A DNA stretch of 64,000 nucleotides, from NCBI RefSeq assembly GCF_014647755.1, contig NZ_BMPU01000001.1, positions 620,001 through 684,000 on the forward strand, read 5' to 3'. A program made the translations under genes and the position numbers. The notes below the pieces were generated by a model that was given only the letters and a program-made list of their open reading frames with translations, was not told the origin of the DNA and made no database searches. Shown here piece by piece: positions 46,299 through 55,729 of this stretch (its first letter is position 1; the number at the start of each line of letters is the position of its first letter). This DNA comes from Porphyromonas pasteri. Its GTDB lineage: Bacteria; Bacteroidota; Bacteroidia; Bacteroidales; Porphyromonadaceae.

Positions 46299-47256
46299 GA
46301 TGCTTGAGGTGCTGAGCTATGTGATAGCGTGGGCGCTGCTTGATCTCGATATAGATCTTCCCGATATACTGCCCGATGACGCCGAGCGACAGCAGGACAA
46401 TGCTCCCGATGAACCATAAGGAGAGCATCAGCGAAGCCCAACCCGGCACGGACAAGTGCTCGATGTAAGAGACCAGCACATACACCGCCATGCAAATACT
46501 GATCAGCAGGCACAGCAGTCCCATACCGATGATCCAGCTGATAGGGCGCGTCGTGAAGGAAGTGATACCATCTACCGCCAGCAGGAGCATCTTGCGCAGC
46601 GTGTACTTCGATTCCCCAGCGACGCGCTCACTGATGACGTCGTCGACGGTCGTAGAAGCATAGCCCAGCTGAGGGATGATCCCACGCAGATAGAGATTGC
46701 GCTCAGGGTAGCAAGCCAAAGCATCCAGCGCACGACGACTCATCAGACGGAAGTCCGCATGATTGTAAATCGCACGAATCCCCATAGCACTCTGCAGGCG
46801 ATAGAATGCCAGTGCCGAGGTGCGCTTGAGGAGAGGATCCGCCGTGCGTGAGACCTTCACCCCATAGACAATATCATAGCCCTCCAGATAGCGATCGATC
46901 ATTTCCTCGAGCGCGCCTAAGTCATCCTGCAGATCGGCATCAATCGTGACGACGGCATCAGCGAAGTCTCGCGCCGTCATCATCCCCGCCATGATCGCTG
47001 ACTGATGGCCCACATTGCCCGCCAGACAAAGTCCATCGATGAAGTGATTCTCTCGGTGAAGCTCTTCTATCAGCTCCCAGGTGCGGTCACGACTGCCATC
47101 ATTGACGTAGAGGACGTGACTTGTGGGAAGGATCTTACCTGCTGCGATGAGGCGCTCAAGGAGAGTCGTGAGTTCGCGAGCGGAATAAGCAAGGATCGCC
47201 TCCTCGTTGTAGCACGGGGAGACGATCACTAAGCGGGGAATGGGGATAGAGATCAT
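46291..47256 (-). CDS. GT2 glycosyltransferase, DPM1/GtrB-like
   Basis: A 321-residue GT-A enzyme that probably makes polyprenyl-phosphate-hexose on the cytoplasmic face. The nucleotide-sugar site starts VIVSPCYNEEAI. The metal-binding DAD-type motif is VTIDADLQDD (about 103-112). Two C-terminal transmembrane helices (GLLCLLISICMAVYVLV and LWFIGSIVLLSLGVIGQY) place it in the GtrB/ArnC group. The overlapping GT87 gene is the likely consumer of its product. Confidence 0.9.
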   Translation of the reverse strand: MISIPIPRLVIVSPCYNEEAILAYSARELTTLLERLIAAGKILPTSHVLYVNDGSRDRTWELIEELHRENHFIDGLCLAGNVGHQSAIMAGMMTARDFADAVVTIDADLQDDLGALEEMIDRYLEGYDIVYGVKVSRTADPLLKRTSALAFYRLQSAMGIRAIYNHADFRLMSRRALDALACYPERNLYLRGIIPQLGYASTTVDDVISERVAGESKYTLRKMLLLAVDGITSFTTRPISWIIGMGLLCLLISICMAVYVLVSYIEHLSVPGWASLMLSLWFIGSIVLLSLGVIGQYIGKIYIEIKQRPRYHIAQHLKHHD

Positions 47257-47297
47257 GTGATGATCAGAGGAATGAATGCTTTGGGGGCAAACACACT

Positions 47298-48044
47298 TTA
47301 CTTAATGTTGTAGGTAGAGCTGACCGTGATGCTGGCGGTCTTCTCCTTAGAAGAAGTATTGAAGGAGCCACCCCAGCTGTAATCTTCGTCGCTATTCTGA
47401 CCGACGATCTGGAAGACACCCATGTTGGACTTCGTCAGGCCACCGAGACTGCTCTTACTGCCCTCAGCGATGACGGAGGCACGATTGCGAGCATCTTCAG
47501 AGGCTTCCTTGAGCATCTCGATCTTGAGGTCATTGAGCTTCGTGTAGTAGTAGCGAGGATTACCCGACTCGATCTCAATACCATTATTGATCAGCTCAGA
47601 GATCTGGCGAGAGACTGCTTCGATAGCCTCGATATTGCGCGAGGTGATCGTCACCGTCTGCGTCAGTGAGTAGCCCTTGAAGCGATAGAAGGTACGCCCA
47701 GAGCTCTCATCGTAGGAGCTTTCATTCTCACGAGAGATGCTGACGCTGCTATAAGCAATAGCTTCGCTGGGGATACTCTTGCTCTTGAGGTAAGAAGCTA
47801 CTGCCTGCTGCTTCCCCTTAAGCTCGGAGTAAGCATCCTGCAGATCTGTCGACTCAGAGGTGAAGGTCGCAGACCAGACAATAAGGTCAGAGGTGAAGTT
47901 ACGCTCAGCCTTCCCCGTGACGGAGATCGTCTTGGGCGAATTGCTACGGAAGCCCTTCAGACCGCCAGCGAGTACGAAGACGGAGACAAGCAATGCGACA
48001 GCTCCGATGAGCGTGAGCGTAAGAGCGGACTTGTTAATGTTCAT
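47298..48044 (-). CDS. SIMPL domain (DUF541) protein
   Basis: A 248-residue protein with an N-terminal signal anchor (residues 7-28, ALTLTLIGAVALLVSVFVLAG) followed by a SIMPL/DUF541 domain that starts ISVTGKAERNFTSDLIVW. The family (E. coli YggE, mouse SIMPL) has no settled biochemical role but is linked to oxidative or envelope stress. It lies within the lysS-gpsA operon, 12 bases after the deacetylase gene. Confidence 0.85.
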   Translation of the reverse strand: MNINKSALTLTLIGAVALLVSVFVLAGGLKGFRSNSPKTISVTGKAERNFTSDLIVWSATFTSESTDLQDAYSELKGKQQAVASYLKSKSIPSEAIAYSSVSISRENESSYDESSGRTFYRFKGYSLTQTVTITSRNIEAIEAVSRQISELINNGIEIESGNPRYYYTKLNDLKIEMLKEASEDARNRASVIAEGSKSSLGGLTKSNMGVFQIVGQNSDEDYSWGGSFNTSSKEKTASITVSSTYNIK

Positions 48045-48056
48045 TGAGAAAAGAGA

Positions 48057-48857
48057 TTAGATAGTTATTGTAGAATCAGTGAACTCAGAATAGGTGATGA
48101 ACTCAGCTCCCTCCTGCTTGAAGTAACTGATCCAGCGATCCAGTCGATCGACCATCGCACGGCCAGAGTTATTACGCACGATGAAGGGGAGGTTAAGCTC
48201 GGGGTGCTCATTCAGCTCGTAGAACTCCCACGGATGGAAGTAGGTCACCAGATAGCCATCATGACGGAGCGTGCGACGGCAGAGCCAGCGATAGAGTCCG
48301 AAGGGAAGGTTGTGACACGAGAGCCAGAAGAGCGGGAAGCGAATAAGAGGCGTCACCGAAGCTGGGATCTGCAGTACACCCTCCTTCATGAAGTGCGTGC
48401 GTGGTGCACTCAGATGCATGTAGCGCCCAGGGATGAAGGTTGGGTTAAGAGAGGTATTGTAGCTATAGCCTGCCTTATAGACCTCCGCCTCAGGGACGGG
48501 CATCATGCGAGCCTGACGATAGCCTCGCACAGGGACTCCTGCAAGGGCCTCGAGAGCATCCTTAGACTTCTTCAGGTCGGCAGGCTCAAAGGTCCAGTGG
48601 TAGTAACCATGCGAAGCGAGCTCGTGCCCCTCAGAGAGGATACGCTGGATGATCTCGGGAGCGTGCTGAGCGAAGTTCGCCGTACAGAAAAGAGTAGCAC
48701 GTACCTTATGCTTCTTGAGTACATCGAGGAGGGCATGTGATCCTGCGACAGAGATACGCACCTGCTCCGCCATAGGAAGCTCGACTCCGTGCTCACGAGG
48801 CACGTCGAACTCCTCTATATCGAAGCTCAATAGGATACGATGGGGGCGTGTAGCCAT
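48057..48857 (-). CDS. Polysaccharide deacetylase (NodB-like)
   Basis: A 266-residue NodB-fold carbohydrate esterase from the chosen start MATRPHRILLSFDIEEFD. A longer in-frame version to 48929 overlaps gpsA and looks non-coding. The first metal motif SFDIEE replaces the common TFDDG, as in the DUF3473-associated subgroup. The second motif is SHGYYHW, giving the HxxxH metal site. A conserved RQAR block and FHPWEF follow. It may deacetylate a cell-envelope glycan made with the GT2/GT87 pair in the same operon; the substrate is unknown. Confidence 0.85.
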   Translation of the reverse strand: MATRPHRILLSFDIEEFDVPREHGVELPMAEQVRISVAGSHALLDVLKKHKVRATLFCTANFAQHAPEIIQRILSEGHELASHGYYHWTFEPADLKKSKDALEALAGVPVRGYRQARMMPVPEAEVYKAGYSYNTSLNPTFIPGRYMHLSAPRTHFMKEGVLQIPASVTPLIRFPLFWLSCHNLPFGLYRWLCRRTLRHDGYLVTYFHPWEFYELNEHPELNLPFIVRNNSGRAMVDRLDRWISYFKQEGAEFITYSEFTDSTITI

Positions 48858-48873
48858 TGGGGAAGGAAGGGGA

Positions 48874-49896
48874 CTACTTGAAGAGAGTAGATAGACGCTC
48901 GATACTTTGCTCGACGGGAGCACCCTCATAGAGGATATTGTAGACGGCGCTACAGATAGGCATCGTCACTTGGTAGCGCTGGTTGATCTCATGGATACAC
49001 TTAGCGCCGTAGTACCCTTCGGCGATCATGTTCATCTCCATCTGAGCAGCACGGACGCTGTAGCCCTTACCGATCATATTACCGAAGGTACGATTGCGGC
49101 TATAGCTGGAGTAGGCCGTGACGAGGAGGTCACCGAGGTAGACGGACTCCGTGACGTCACGACTGACGAGGTGCACAGTACTAACGAAGTTGCTCATCTC
49201 CGCGATAGCATTCGATATCAGCACGGACTGGAAGTTATCTCCCTTATTCATCCCGTGGCAGATACCAGCAGCGATAGCATAGATATTCTTCAGTACCGCT
49301 GCGTACTCGATACCGACGACGTCACGGCTGACAGCGCAGTGGACGTAGTCGTTGCTGAAGATCTCTTCGCTCAGCACCTTGGCCTTAGCCATATCGAAGC
49401 AACCGACCGTCAGGTAGGACATGCGATCCTTGGCGATCTCCTCGGCGTGACAAGGGCCTGCGATGACCCCGATCTGACCAGGACGCAGCTCCTTATACTC
49501 CTGTAGATAGTCCGAGATGAGGACGTTCTCCTCGGGCACCATCCCCTTGATCGCATTGATGACGAGCTTATTTCGGATGACCGAGTTACGCACACGCTTG
49601 AGGTAATAGCGTATGTAGGGGGAGGGGGTAGCCAGGATCACGGTATCACAGGCTCGGAAGAAGTCATTGACATCCGAGTCGGTGAAAAAGGTGATACGAT
49701 CCGTATCGAAGGTAACCGACGTCAGGTAACCAGGATTGTGGCGCAGGCGCTTGAAGTCCTTGACGTGTGTCGAGGTGCGCAGCAGCCAGTTAAGTTTGGG
49801 TTGCCGTGAGAGGACGATCTTCGCCAAGGCTGTAGCCCAGCTACCGCCACCGAGGATACCTACTCTACCGGGGAAGCTGGAAGTCTGTTCGGGCAT
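48874..49896 (-). CDS. gpsA: Glycerol-3-phosphate dehydrogenase [NAD(P)+]
   Basis: GpsA reduces dihydroxyacetone phosphate to sn-glycerol-3-phosphate for phospholipid synthesis. The 340 residues start with the dinucleotide fold GRVGILGGGSWATALAK. NAIKGM and GPCHAEEI are central blocks, and the catalytic Lys lies in AAVLKNIYAIAAGI. It follows lysS in the same direction by about 70 bases. Confidence 0.96.
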   Translation of the reverse strand: MPEQTSSFPGRVGILGGGSWATALAKIVLSRQPKLNWLLRTSTHVKDFKRLRHNPGYLTSVTFDTDRITFFTDSDVNDFFRACDTVILATPSPYIRYYLKRVRNSVIRNKLVINAIKGMVPEENVLISDYLQEYKELRPGQIGVIAGPCHAEEIAKDRMSYLTVGCFDMAKAKVLSEEIFSNDYVHCAVSRDVVGIEYAAVLKNIYAIAAGICHGMNKGDNFQSVLISNAIAEMSNFVSTVHLVSRDVTESVYLGDLLVTAYSSYSRNRTFGNMIGKGYSVRAAQMEMNMIAEGYYGAKCIHEINQRYQVTMPICSAVYNILYEGAPVEQSIERLSTLFK

Positions 49897-49965
49897 GATA
49901 CGTGTACTTACTTAGCCGACTTCCCCGATGAAGGGGAGTGGCTCGTGAGAGTGAGCGGGGTGCGC

Positions 49966-51702
49966 TTACTGAGCGCCCCCGATGGTGGTCCAAGCTGTGA
50001 CGATCTCGAGCGTCAGAGGCTCCAGATCCAGCTGATACTTCTTCTTGATGTCCTGGAGCTGCTGCAGCAGGCGACCGGGCTTCTCTTCGGCGCGTACAGC
50101 ATCCAGTGTCAGATAGCCAGCCTTGTGCAGGACGGGTACCCATGCTTCGGGGATACCAGCAGCGACGAAGACCTCCTTCTTGTCGCGAGGAGCGACCTTC
50201 TCGGGGCGCATCTGAGGGAAGAAGAGTACTTCCTGGATGCTTTCCTGACCTGTCAGGAGCATCACAAGGCGATCCATACCGATACCCATACCGCTCGTCG
50301 GGGGCATACCATACTCAAGGGCACGGAGGAAGTCGGCATCGATGAACATCGCTTCATCGTCCCCCTTCTCTGAGAGACGGAGCTGCTCCTCGAAGCGCTC
50401 ACGCTGATCGATGGGGTCATTGAGCTCGGAGTAAGCATTGGCCAGCTCCTTACCATTGACCATCAGCTCGAAGCGCTCGGTGAGGCGGGGATTAGAGCGG
50501 TGCTCCTTCGTCAGGGGCGACATTTCCTTGGGATAGTCGGTGATGAAGGTAGGCTGGATATAGCTGCCTTCGCACTTCTCGCCGAAGATCTCATCGATCA
50601 TCTTACCGACACCCATGGATTCGTCGACCTCGACACCGAGCTTCTTGCAGGTAGCACGAAGCTCGTCCTCGCCCATCTGACTGATATCTATACCCGTATG
50701 CTCCTGGATCGCATCAAGCATAGTGATACGCTTGAAGGGAGCCTTGAAGTCAATCTCGCGATCCCCTACTCTGACCTTCGTCGTGCCTAAGACCTCGAGG
50801 CAGATGAACTCCAGCATACGCTCGGTGAACTCCATCATCCAGTTGTAGTCCTTGTAGGAGACATAGATCTCCATAGCGGTGAACTCGGGGTTGTGCGTGC
50901 GGTCCATACCTTCGTTGCGGAAGTTACGGCTGAACTCGTACACACCCTCGAAGCCCCCGACGATGAGACGCTTCAGATAAAGCTCGTTGGCGATACGCAG
51001 ATAGAGCGGGATATCCAGCGCGTTGTGATGCGTGATGAAGGGGCGCGCAGCAGCACCGCCAGGGATAGGCTGCAGTACGGGCGTATCGACCTCGATGTAG
51101 CCACGTTCGTTGAAGAACTGGCGCATCGCATTGAAGATCTTCGTACGCTTGAGGAAGATATCCTTGACATGACTATTGACGACGAGGTCAACATAGCGCT
51201 GGCGGAAGCGGAGCTCAGGATCAGTGAAGCTGTCGAAGGTCTGACCATCCTTCTCCTTGACCACGGGCAGGGGACGCAGTGCCTTCGAGAGGAAGGTCAG
51301 CGAAGAGGCATGTACCGAGATCTCCCCCATCTGTGTGCGAAAGACTTCGCCCTCGACACCGATGAAGTCGCCGATATCCATGAGCTTCTTCACTACATTA
51401 TTATATAGGGTCTTGTCTTCGCCTGGGCAGATCTCATCACGCGTGATGTAGATCTGGATACGGCCAGTAGAGTCCTGGAGCTCGAGGAAGGAAGCCTTAC
51501 CCATGATACGACGGCCCATGACACGGCCAGCGACACGTACCTCACGACGAGGTGCATCATCCTGGAAGGTATCGAGGATCTCACGGGCATACCCCGTGAC
51601 GACATATTCGTCTGCTGGATAAGGATTGATACCGAGGGCACGAAGCTCCTCAAGACTACGGCGACGGAAGATCTCCTGTTCGCTCAGCTCTAAGATATTC
51701 AT
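49966..51702 (-). CDS. lysS: Lysyl-tRNA synthetase (class II) with C-terminal extension
   Basis: LysS charges tRNA-Lys. The 578-residue protein has an N-terminal OB-fold anticodon-binding domain (about 50-145) and a class II catalytic core with motif 2 FRNEGMD and motif 3 [12 protein letters not shown]. It is about 70 residues longer than E. coli LysS. The extra C-terminal part ([18 protein letters not shown]...) looks like a helix-hairpin-helix-type module, and I believe similar tails occur in other Bacteroidales LysS proteins. It leads the lysS-gpsA-deacetylase-SIMPL-GT2-GT87 unit. Confidence 0.95.
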   Translation of the reverse strand: MNILELSEQEIFRRRSLEELRALGINPYPADEYVVTGYAREILDTFQDDAPRREVRVAGRVMGRRIMGKASFLELQDSTGRIQIYITRDEICPGEDKTLYNNVVKKLMDIGDFIGVEGEVFRTQMGEISVHASSLTFLSKALRPLPVVKEKDGQTFDSFTDPELRFRQRYVDLVVNSHVKDIFLKRTKIFNAMRQFFNERGYIEVDTPVLQPIPGGAAARPFITHHNALDIPLYLRIANELYLKRLIVGGFEGVYEFSRNFRNEGMDRTHNPEFTAMEIYVSYKDYNWMMEFTERMLEFICLEVLGTTKVRVGDREIDFKAPFKRITMLDAIQEHTGIDISQMGEDELRATCKKLGVEVDESMGVGKMIDEIFGEKCEGSYIQPTFITDYPKEMSPLTKEHRSNPRLTERFELMVNGKELANAYSELNDPIDQRERFEEQLRLSEKGDDEAMFIDADFLRALEYGMPPTSGMGIGMDRLVMLLTGQESIQEVLFFPQMRPEKVAPRDKKEVFVAAGIPEAWVPVLHKAGYLTLDAVRAEEKPGRLLQQLQDIKKKYQLDLEPLTLEIVTAWTTIGGAQ

Positions 51703-51747
51703 TCTGCTATATGCTGATTCTGATATTTACTTCTTTACTAATCTACG

Positions 51748-51755
51748 CAAAGATA
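51748..51755 (-). promoter_or_regulatory. Probable promoter -7 box (TATCTTTG) for lysS
   Basis: On the minus strand TATCTTTG lies 46 bases before the lysS start. Confidence 0.65.
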
Positions 51756-51969
51756 AGGCATTTCTACGATAGGACTAGACCGTTACACCCATGGCTATCC
51801 CCTATTGTAGCTAGTCCTATCACCACCTCCCACTATAGAGAAGATAGCAGAACGGTAATCCAAGCCTTCTCAACATTCTTTCACAGGCCGAGGTTGATAG
51901 ATAAAAGTATAGTCATCGACTTGAGAGTCGTACCCTACTGCCTACAACTCAATAAGTATCATATGTAGA

Positions 51970-52557
51970 ATGGAAATACTCGATATCCTTCGCTCCCGCT
52001 ACACGACCAAGACCTACGACAGCACCTTCCACCTCAGCGACAAGCAGCTGGAGGACATCAAGGAGATGCTCCGCCTCTGTCCCAGCTCCATAAATAGCCA
52101 GCCCTGGGCCTTCGAGCTCATCGGCGATCGTGAGACAAAGAGCCTGCTTGCCCAGCACTCGTACTCCAACAAAGACCGTATCGAGCAAGCCAGTCATCTC
52201 CTCGTCATCTATAACTATCGTGACGTAGCGACCTTCGAAGCAGAGCGTATCGCCACGCTCAGCGAAGGGGCGCAGGAGTTCTATCGCAATAAGATCGCTT
52301 CTCAGGGCGAGGCCTCCGTCCTGGGCTGGATGCATAGTCAAGCCTATATCGCTCTCGGAATCGCCTTGACGGGGCTTGCGAGCATGGAGCTGGACAGCAC
52401 TCCCATGGAAGGCATCGACCTCGAGGCCTACGACCAGATACTCCATCACGACAAGTATCGCCCCGTCCTCGCTATCGCGATCGGTAAGCGTAGCGGCGAC
52501 GACATCAACCAACCAACGATCACTCCCAAGCAGCGCCGCAGCGAGGTCTTCCTGTAG
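51970..52557 (+). CDS. Nitroreductase family protein (NfsB-like)
   Basis: A 195-residue flavoprotein of the FMN-dependent nitroreductase family. The N-terminal LRSRYTTKTYD binds FMN phosphate, and CPSSINSQPWAFELIG is the second flavin block. ALGIALTGLASMELDSTPMEG and the C-terminal GKRSGDD are typical. Reduction of quinones or nitro compounds with NAD(P)H is the family activity; the physiological substrate is unknown. It is a single gene, and no clear promoter word is visible in the 267-base gap before it. Confidence 0.9.
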   Translation: MEILDILRSRYTTKTYDSTFHLSDKQLEDIKEMLRLCPSSINSQPWAFELIGDRETKSLLAQHSYSNKDRIEQASHLLVIYNYRDVATFEAERIATLSEGAQEFYRNKIASQGEASVLGWMHSQAYIALGIALTGLASMELDSTPMEGIDLEAYDQILHHDKYRPVLAIAIGKRSGDDINQPTITPKQRRSEVFL

Positions 52558-52607
52558 TCCTCTCTTATAGAGTATACTACGATGCATCATACAAGTGGCA
52601 TTTCTCG

Positions 52608-52708
52608 ACCAGTACTGGTCAGCGAACGAACCAGTACTGGTCGCGAAGTGAACCAGTATAAGTCAATATTAGTGACCAGTACTGCTCCGATCTGTGACCA
52701 GTACTGGT
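52608..52708. repeat. 22-bp-phased array, core ACCAGTACTGGT (5 units)
   Basis: Cores have centres at 52613.5, 52635.5, 52657.5, 52680.5 and 52702.5, giving steps of 22, 22, 23 and 22. Three units carry the full palindrome and two are degenerate. The core matches the array at 42455-42555. It lies in the 358-base gap after the nitroreductase gene. Confidence 0.82.
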
Positions 52709-52815
52709 TGCAAAACGCCCTTCTTATCTAACACCATTCCAATCATATAGAACACACTGCCGGAAGGCCACATGTGCAACCTCCGATCCAATCAGTTCAT
52801 GCACCCTACTGGGCG

Positions 52816-52847
52816 TTTGCTTTATCAGAAAAGAGTTGGTAATTTTA
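52816..52847 (+). promoter_or_regulatory. Possible promoter (TTTG-N20-TAATTTTA) for the winged-helix gene
   Basis: A -33 TTTG (52816-52819) lies 20 bases before TAATTTTA (52840-52847), which differs from TAnnTTTG only at the last base. Confidence 0.5.
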
Positions 52848-52915
52848 CCGCAAAGCCAGTGCTATTGCAGAGCTGGTGGCACTATGGGTCTAACAATTAA
52901 TCTATTCGAACGCAC

Positions 52916-53119
52916 ATGATCGAACGTATCGGCACCAATGCTGGCCTCGTATGGAATGCCCTTAACAGCCTGGGCAAGATGGACATTAAGGCTCTTCGTA
53001 AAGCAACCAAGCTCCGCTCTGACAAGGAGCTCTTTGCAGCCATCGGTTGGCTCGCAAAGGAAGGGAAGCTCCTCTTTGATGAATCTGGTGAAGAATTGCT
53101 CGTTGAGCTCACCTACTAA
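52916..53119 (+). CDS. Small winged-helix protein (DUF2582-like)
   Basis: A 67-residue protein consisting of a single winged helix-turn-helix (GLVWNALNSLGKMDIKALRKAT, with the wing around KEGKLLFDESGE). It matches the DUF2582 winged-helix family common in Bacteroidales. The role is unknown; DNA binding is likely from the fold only. It is a stand-alone gene with a clear terminator. Confidence 0.85.
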   Translation: MIERIGTNAGLVWNALNSLGKMDIKALRKATKLRSDKELFAAIGWLAKEGKLLFDESGEELLVELTY

Positions 53120-53157
53120 TGCTACATGGGGAGCACCACTCCCCTACTCACACCCTC

Positions 53158-53197
53158 AAGCTATCCCTTCGCCCCGACGGAGGGATAGCTTTCTTTC
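53158..53197 (+). terminator. Intrinsic terminator of the winged-helix gene
   Basis: AAGCTATCCCT (53158-53168) pairs with AGGGATAGCTT (53181-53191), followed by TCTTTC. Confidence 0.78.
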
Positions 53198-53218
53198 ATC
53201 CCTATAGCTCTTATCCCC

Positions 53219-54332
53219 GTGGGCACCCCAACCTCTGCCACAGCTCGAGCCTCCAACTTCGAGCTACTCCGCATCTTGGCTATGCTGCTCATCCTTGTGC
53301 TGCATGCCAACTTCCTCGCTTTCCGCTTCCCAACCAATGAAGCGATCCATTCGCAGCCACTCACATCTCTGGGCCAAGTATGGAGCGAAGCACTTGCCAT
53401 CGTCGGAGTCAATGTCTTCATACTCATCTCGGGATATTTCGGGATAAAGGCGCGCGTCAAGGGGATCGTGAGCCTGCTCTTCCAAGCCTTCTTCTATACC
53501 GTCGGAGTGTACAGCATCCTCGTACTCCTCGGACTTGAGCCATTCAACCTATCAGAATTCGTGGGGAGCCTCATGCCCCTGAATCGAAAGGCAGAGTGGT
53601 TCCTCCCGACTTACCTGAGCCTTATGATCTTCTCCCCACTCCTCAATGCCCCTCGCCCAGCGAACGAGCGAAGAGGAGCTAAGACGCTACCTTCTCCTCT
53701 TCTTCTTAGTGGAGTTCGTCTTAGGCTTCATAAATGATCAGCTGGAGGTCAAGGATGGCTATTCACTCTTCGCCTTCGCTGGCATCTACCTCATCGGGCG
53801 CTATCTACGCCTCTACCCTCAGCACCTCGAGCGCTGGAGCGGACGGAGCTTCCTCCTTGGCTACTTGGGACTCACCTTTGCCCAATCTCTCGCACTCTTC
53901 CTCTTTGCCTATGGGACGGGGCAGTCAATCGTAGCAAGCCCGCTTGCCTACAAGTTCATGAGCTACGTCTCCCCGATCAACATCCTCGCTGCCATACTGC
54001 TCTTCCTCGCCTTCTCTCGGATGAAGCTACAGAGTGCCGCAGTAAACTGGATAGGCTCATCGACTCTCGCCGTCTACCTCATCCACTGCAATGCACGGCT
54101 CATCGGGCGCTATACGGGTTTTGTTCGGGAGCTGAGCGAGCAGCACCCGACGGGACTTTTCATCGTATCAGTGGTGGGATTTATGTTGCTGGTCTTTGCG
54201 GGGAGCATCCTCATTGACAAGCTCCGCCTGCTGCTGTGGCGCTGGGTCATCTCGCCACTCTATGATGGGATCGCCCGCCTATGGGTGCGTGTTGGGCTAC
54301 CTATCTTTCAGTTCCCCGAGCTGAGGAACTAA
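53219..54332 (+). pseudogene. Acyltransferase 3 family protein interrupted by a frameshift
   Basis: Two overlapping frames together encode one membrane O-acyltransferase (OafA/acyltransferase 3 type) of about 370 residues. The first part begins with a GTG-initiated RASNFELLRILAMLLILVLHANF and runs to FSPLLNA. The second resumes as LAQRTSEEELRRYLLLFFLVE. Dropping one C from the run at 53649-53652 restores a continuous reading LLNALAQRTSEEEL. The C-terminal part has four or more membrane helices and an AVYLIHCNARLIG block. Either the gene is truly broken or the base is a sequencing error. The run is too short for typical phase variation. Confidence 0.82.
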
Positions 54333-55720
54333 GGCTTTTCCTTCTTCGTCACAGCCTCCACTTCACCATCAGCAAAGCGTACCGAGATCTCTGCTCCCGA
54401 AGGGATCTGGCTACTACGTGTGACGATACGTCCGCCGACAGAGACCAAGCTAAAGCCTCGACGCAGGATCTGATCAGGATGCGCCAAGCGAATCGCCTGC
54501 TCCTGACGTAGGAGATCAGCCTCCATACGCTCTCTCAAGCGCGACACATGCAGTGGCAGGGGAGAGAGTCGCTCACGAAGCGCCTGACGATGCTGACGCA
54601 AAGCATAGGACGCTACTGTCGGAAGGCGGCGGAGTGCCAGCTCAAGACGATGCTCAGACCGCTGAAGGTAATGACGAGCTGAGAGGGTGATCTGTGAGCG
54701 CTGCGTGAGAAGCTTACGCTCAGCCTGCTCCAAGCGGCCACGCACCAAGAGCGGCAGGCGTGAGACCTGCGTATGGAGCCAATTACTTCGCCCCATGGAT
54801 AGGGCTTGTAGCAAAGAGGGAAGTCGGCGCAGCTGCTCCCGCAGCTCTGCCAGCTCACTTGCCAATCCCTCAACTAAGAAGGCAGCCACTGCCGTCGGGG
54901 TCTTCAGCGTAGTATGGGCGATCAGGTCAAGCACCGAGACATCACGCTCATGGCCTATGCCTGCAATGATAGGTAAGGGGAACTGTGCGGCAGCCTCGCA
55001 CAAGGTGTAGTCATCGAAAGCTCTTAGCTCACTCACGGCACCCCCACCACGGATGATTACCACGGCATCAAAGTGCTCCTCCACCTCGGCGATACGCCCC
55101 AGTGCAGCGAGTATGGATGCTGTCGTATCATTCCCCTGCATCTGCGCCGTGAAGAGCGCCGTATAGAGCACGACTCCATAGGGATTCTCATGGAGCTGAC
55201 GCATGAAGTCCCCATAGCCTGCTGCCGTGGGAGACGAGATGATAGCGATACGCTGTAGGGGGAAGGGAAGATCAAGCTCTTTATTCATCGTGAAGAGCCC
55301 ATTGCGCTTGAGACGCTGTATGGTCTCCAAGCGCAGACGAGCGATCTCACCGAGAGAATAATTGGGGTCAATATCGATGATATTCAAGCTCAGCCCATAT
55401 TGCGGATGGAAGGCAATCCCGACAAGAGCCAAGATACTCATCCCCGAAGAGAGCTTTCCCACACCGCTTCTCTCGAAGCGCTGCTCAATCAACGTATAGG
55501 TCGATGACCAAATAGTAGCACGCACCTTCGCCACGACATCCCCTTCCTCACCCTTCTCCAAGAGCTCCAAGTAGCCATGACCTTGGCCACCAGCACGACG
55601 CAGGTCACTCACCTCTGCCCGCACCCAATAGCGGTCGGGGAAGGAGTGCTCTAAACAGCGTCTGACCGAACCCAAGAGCTCGGTCAGACTAAATGAACGG
55701 ACAGTCGTGGCTTGCTGCAC
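54329..55720 (-). CDS. xseA: Exodeoxyribonuclease VII large subunit
   Basis: XseA degrades single-stranded DNA together with XseB. The 463 residues have an N-terminal OB-fold (SLTELLGSVRRCLEHSF..YWVRAEVSD) and the catalytic region SPTAAGYGDFMRQL, VIIRGGGAVSELRAFDD and AGIGHERDVSVLDLIAHTTLKTPTAVA. A long helical segment precedes the C-terminus, which ends in a run with Lys. The small subunit gene xseB is not adjacent. It lies nine bases after the Lrp/AsnC gene and probably shares its promoter. Confidence 0.95.
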   Translation of the reverse strand: MQQATTVRSFSLTELLGSVRRCLEHSFPDRYWVRAEVSDLRRAGGQGHGYLELLEKGEEGDVVAKVRATIWSSTYTLIEQRFERSGVGKLSSGMSILALVGIAFHPQYGLSLNIIDIDPNYSLGEIARLRLETIQRLKRNGLFTMNKELDLPFPLQRIAIISSPTAAGYGDFMRQLHENPYGVVLYTALFTAQMQGNDTTASILAALGRIAEVEEHFDAVVIIRGGGAVSELRAFDDYTLCEAAAQFPLPIIAGIGHERDVSVLDLIAHTTLKTPTAVAAFLVEGLASELAELREQLRRLPSLLQALSMGRSNWLHTQVSRLPLLVRGRLEQAERKLLTQRSQITLSARHYLQRSEHRLELALRRLPTVASYALRQHRQALRERLSPLPLHVSRLRERMEADLLRQEQAIRLAHPDQILRRGFSLVSVGGRIVTRSSQIPSGAEISVRFADGEVEAVTKKEKP

Positions 55721-55729
55721 GGAGACCGC

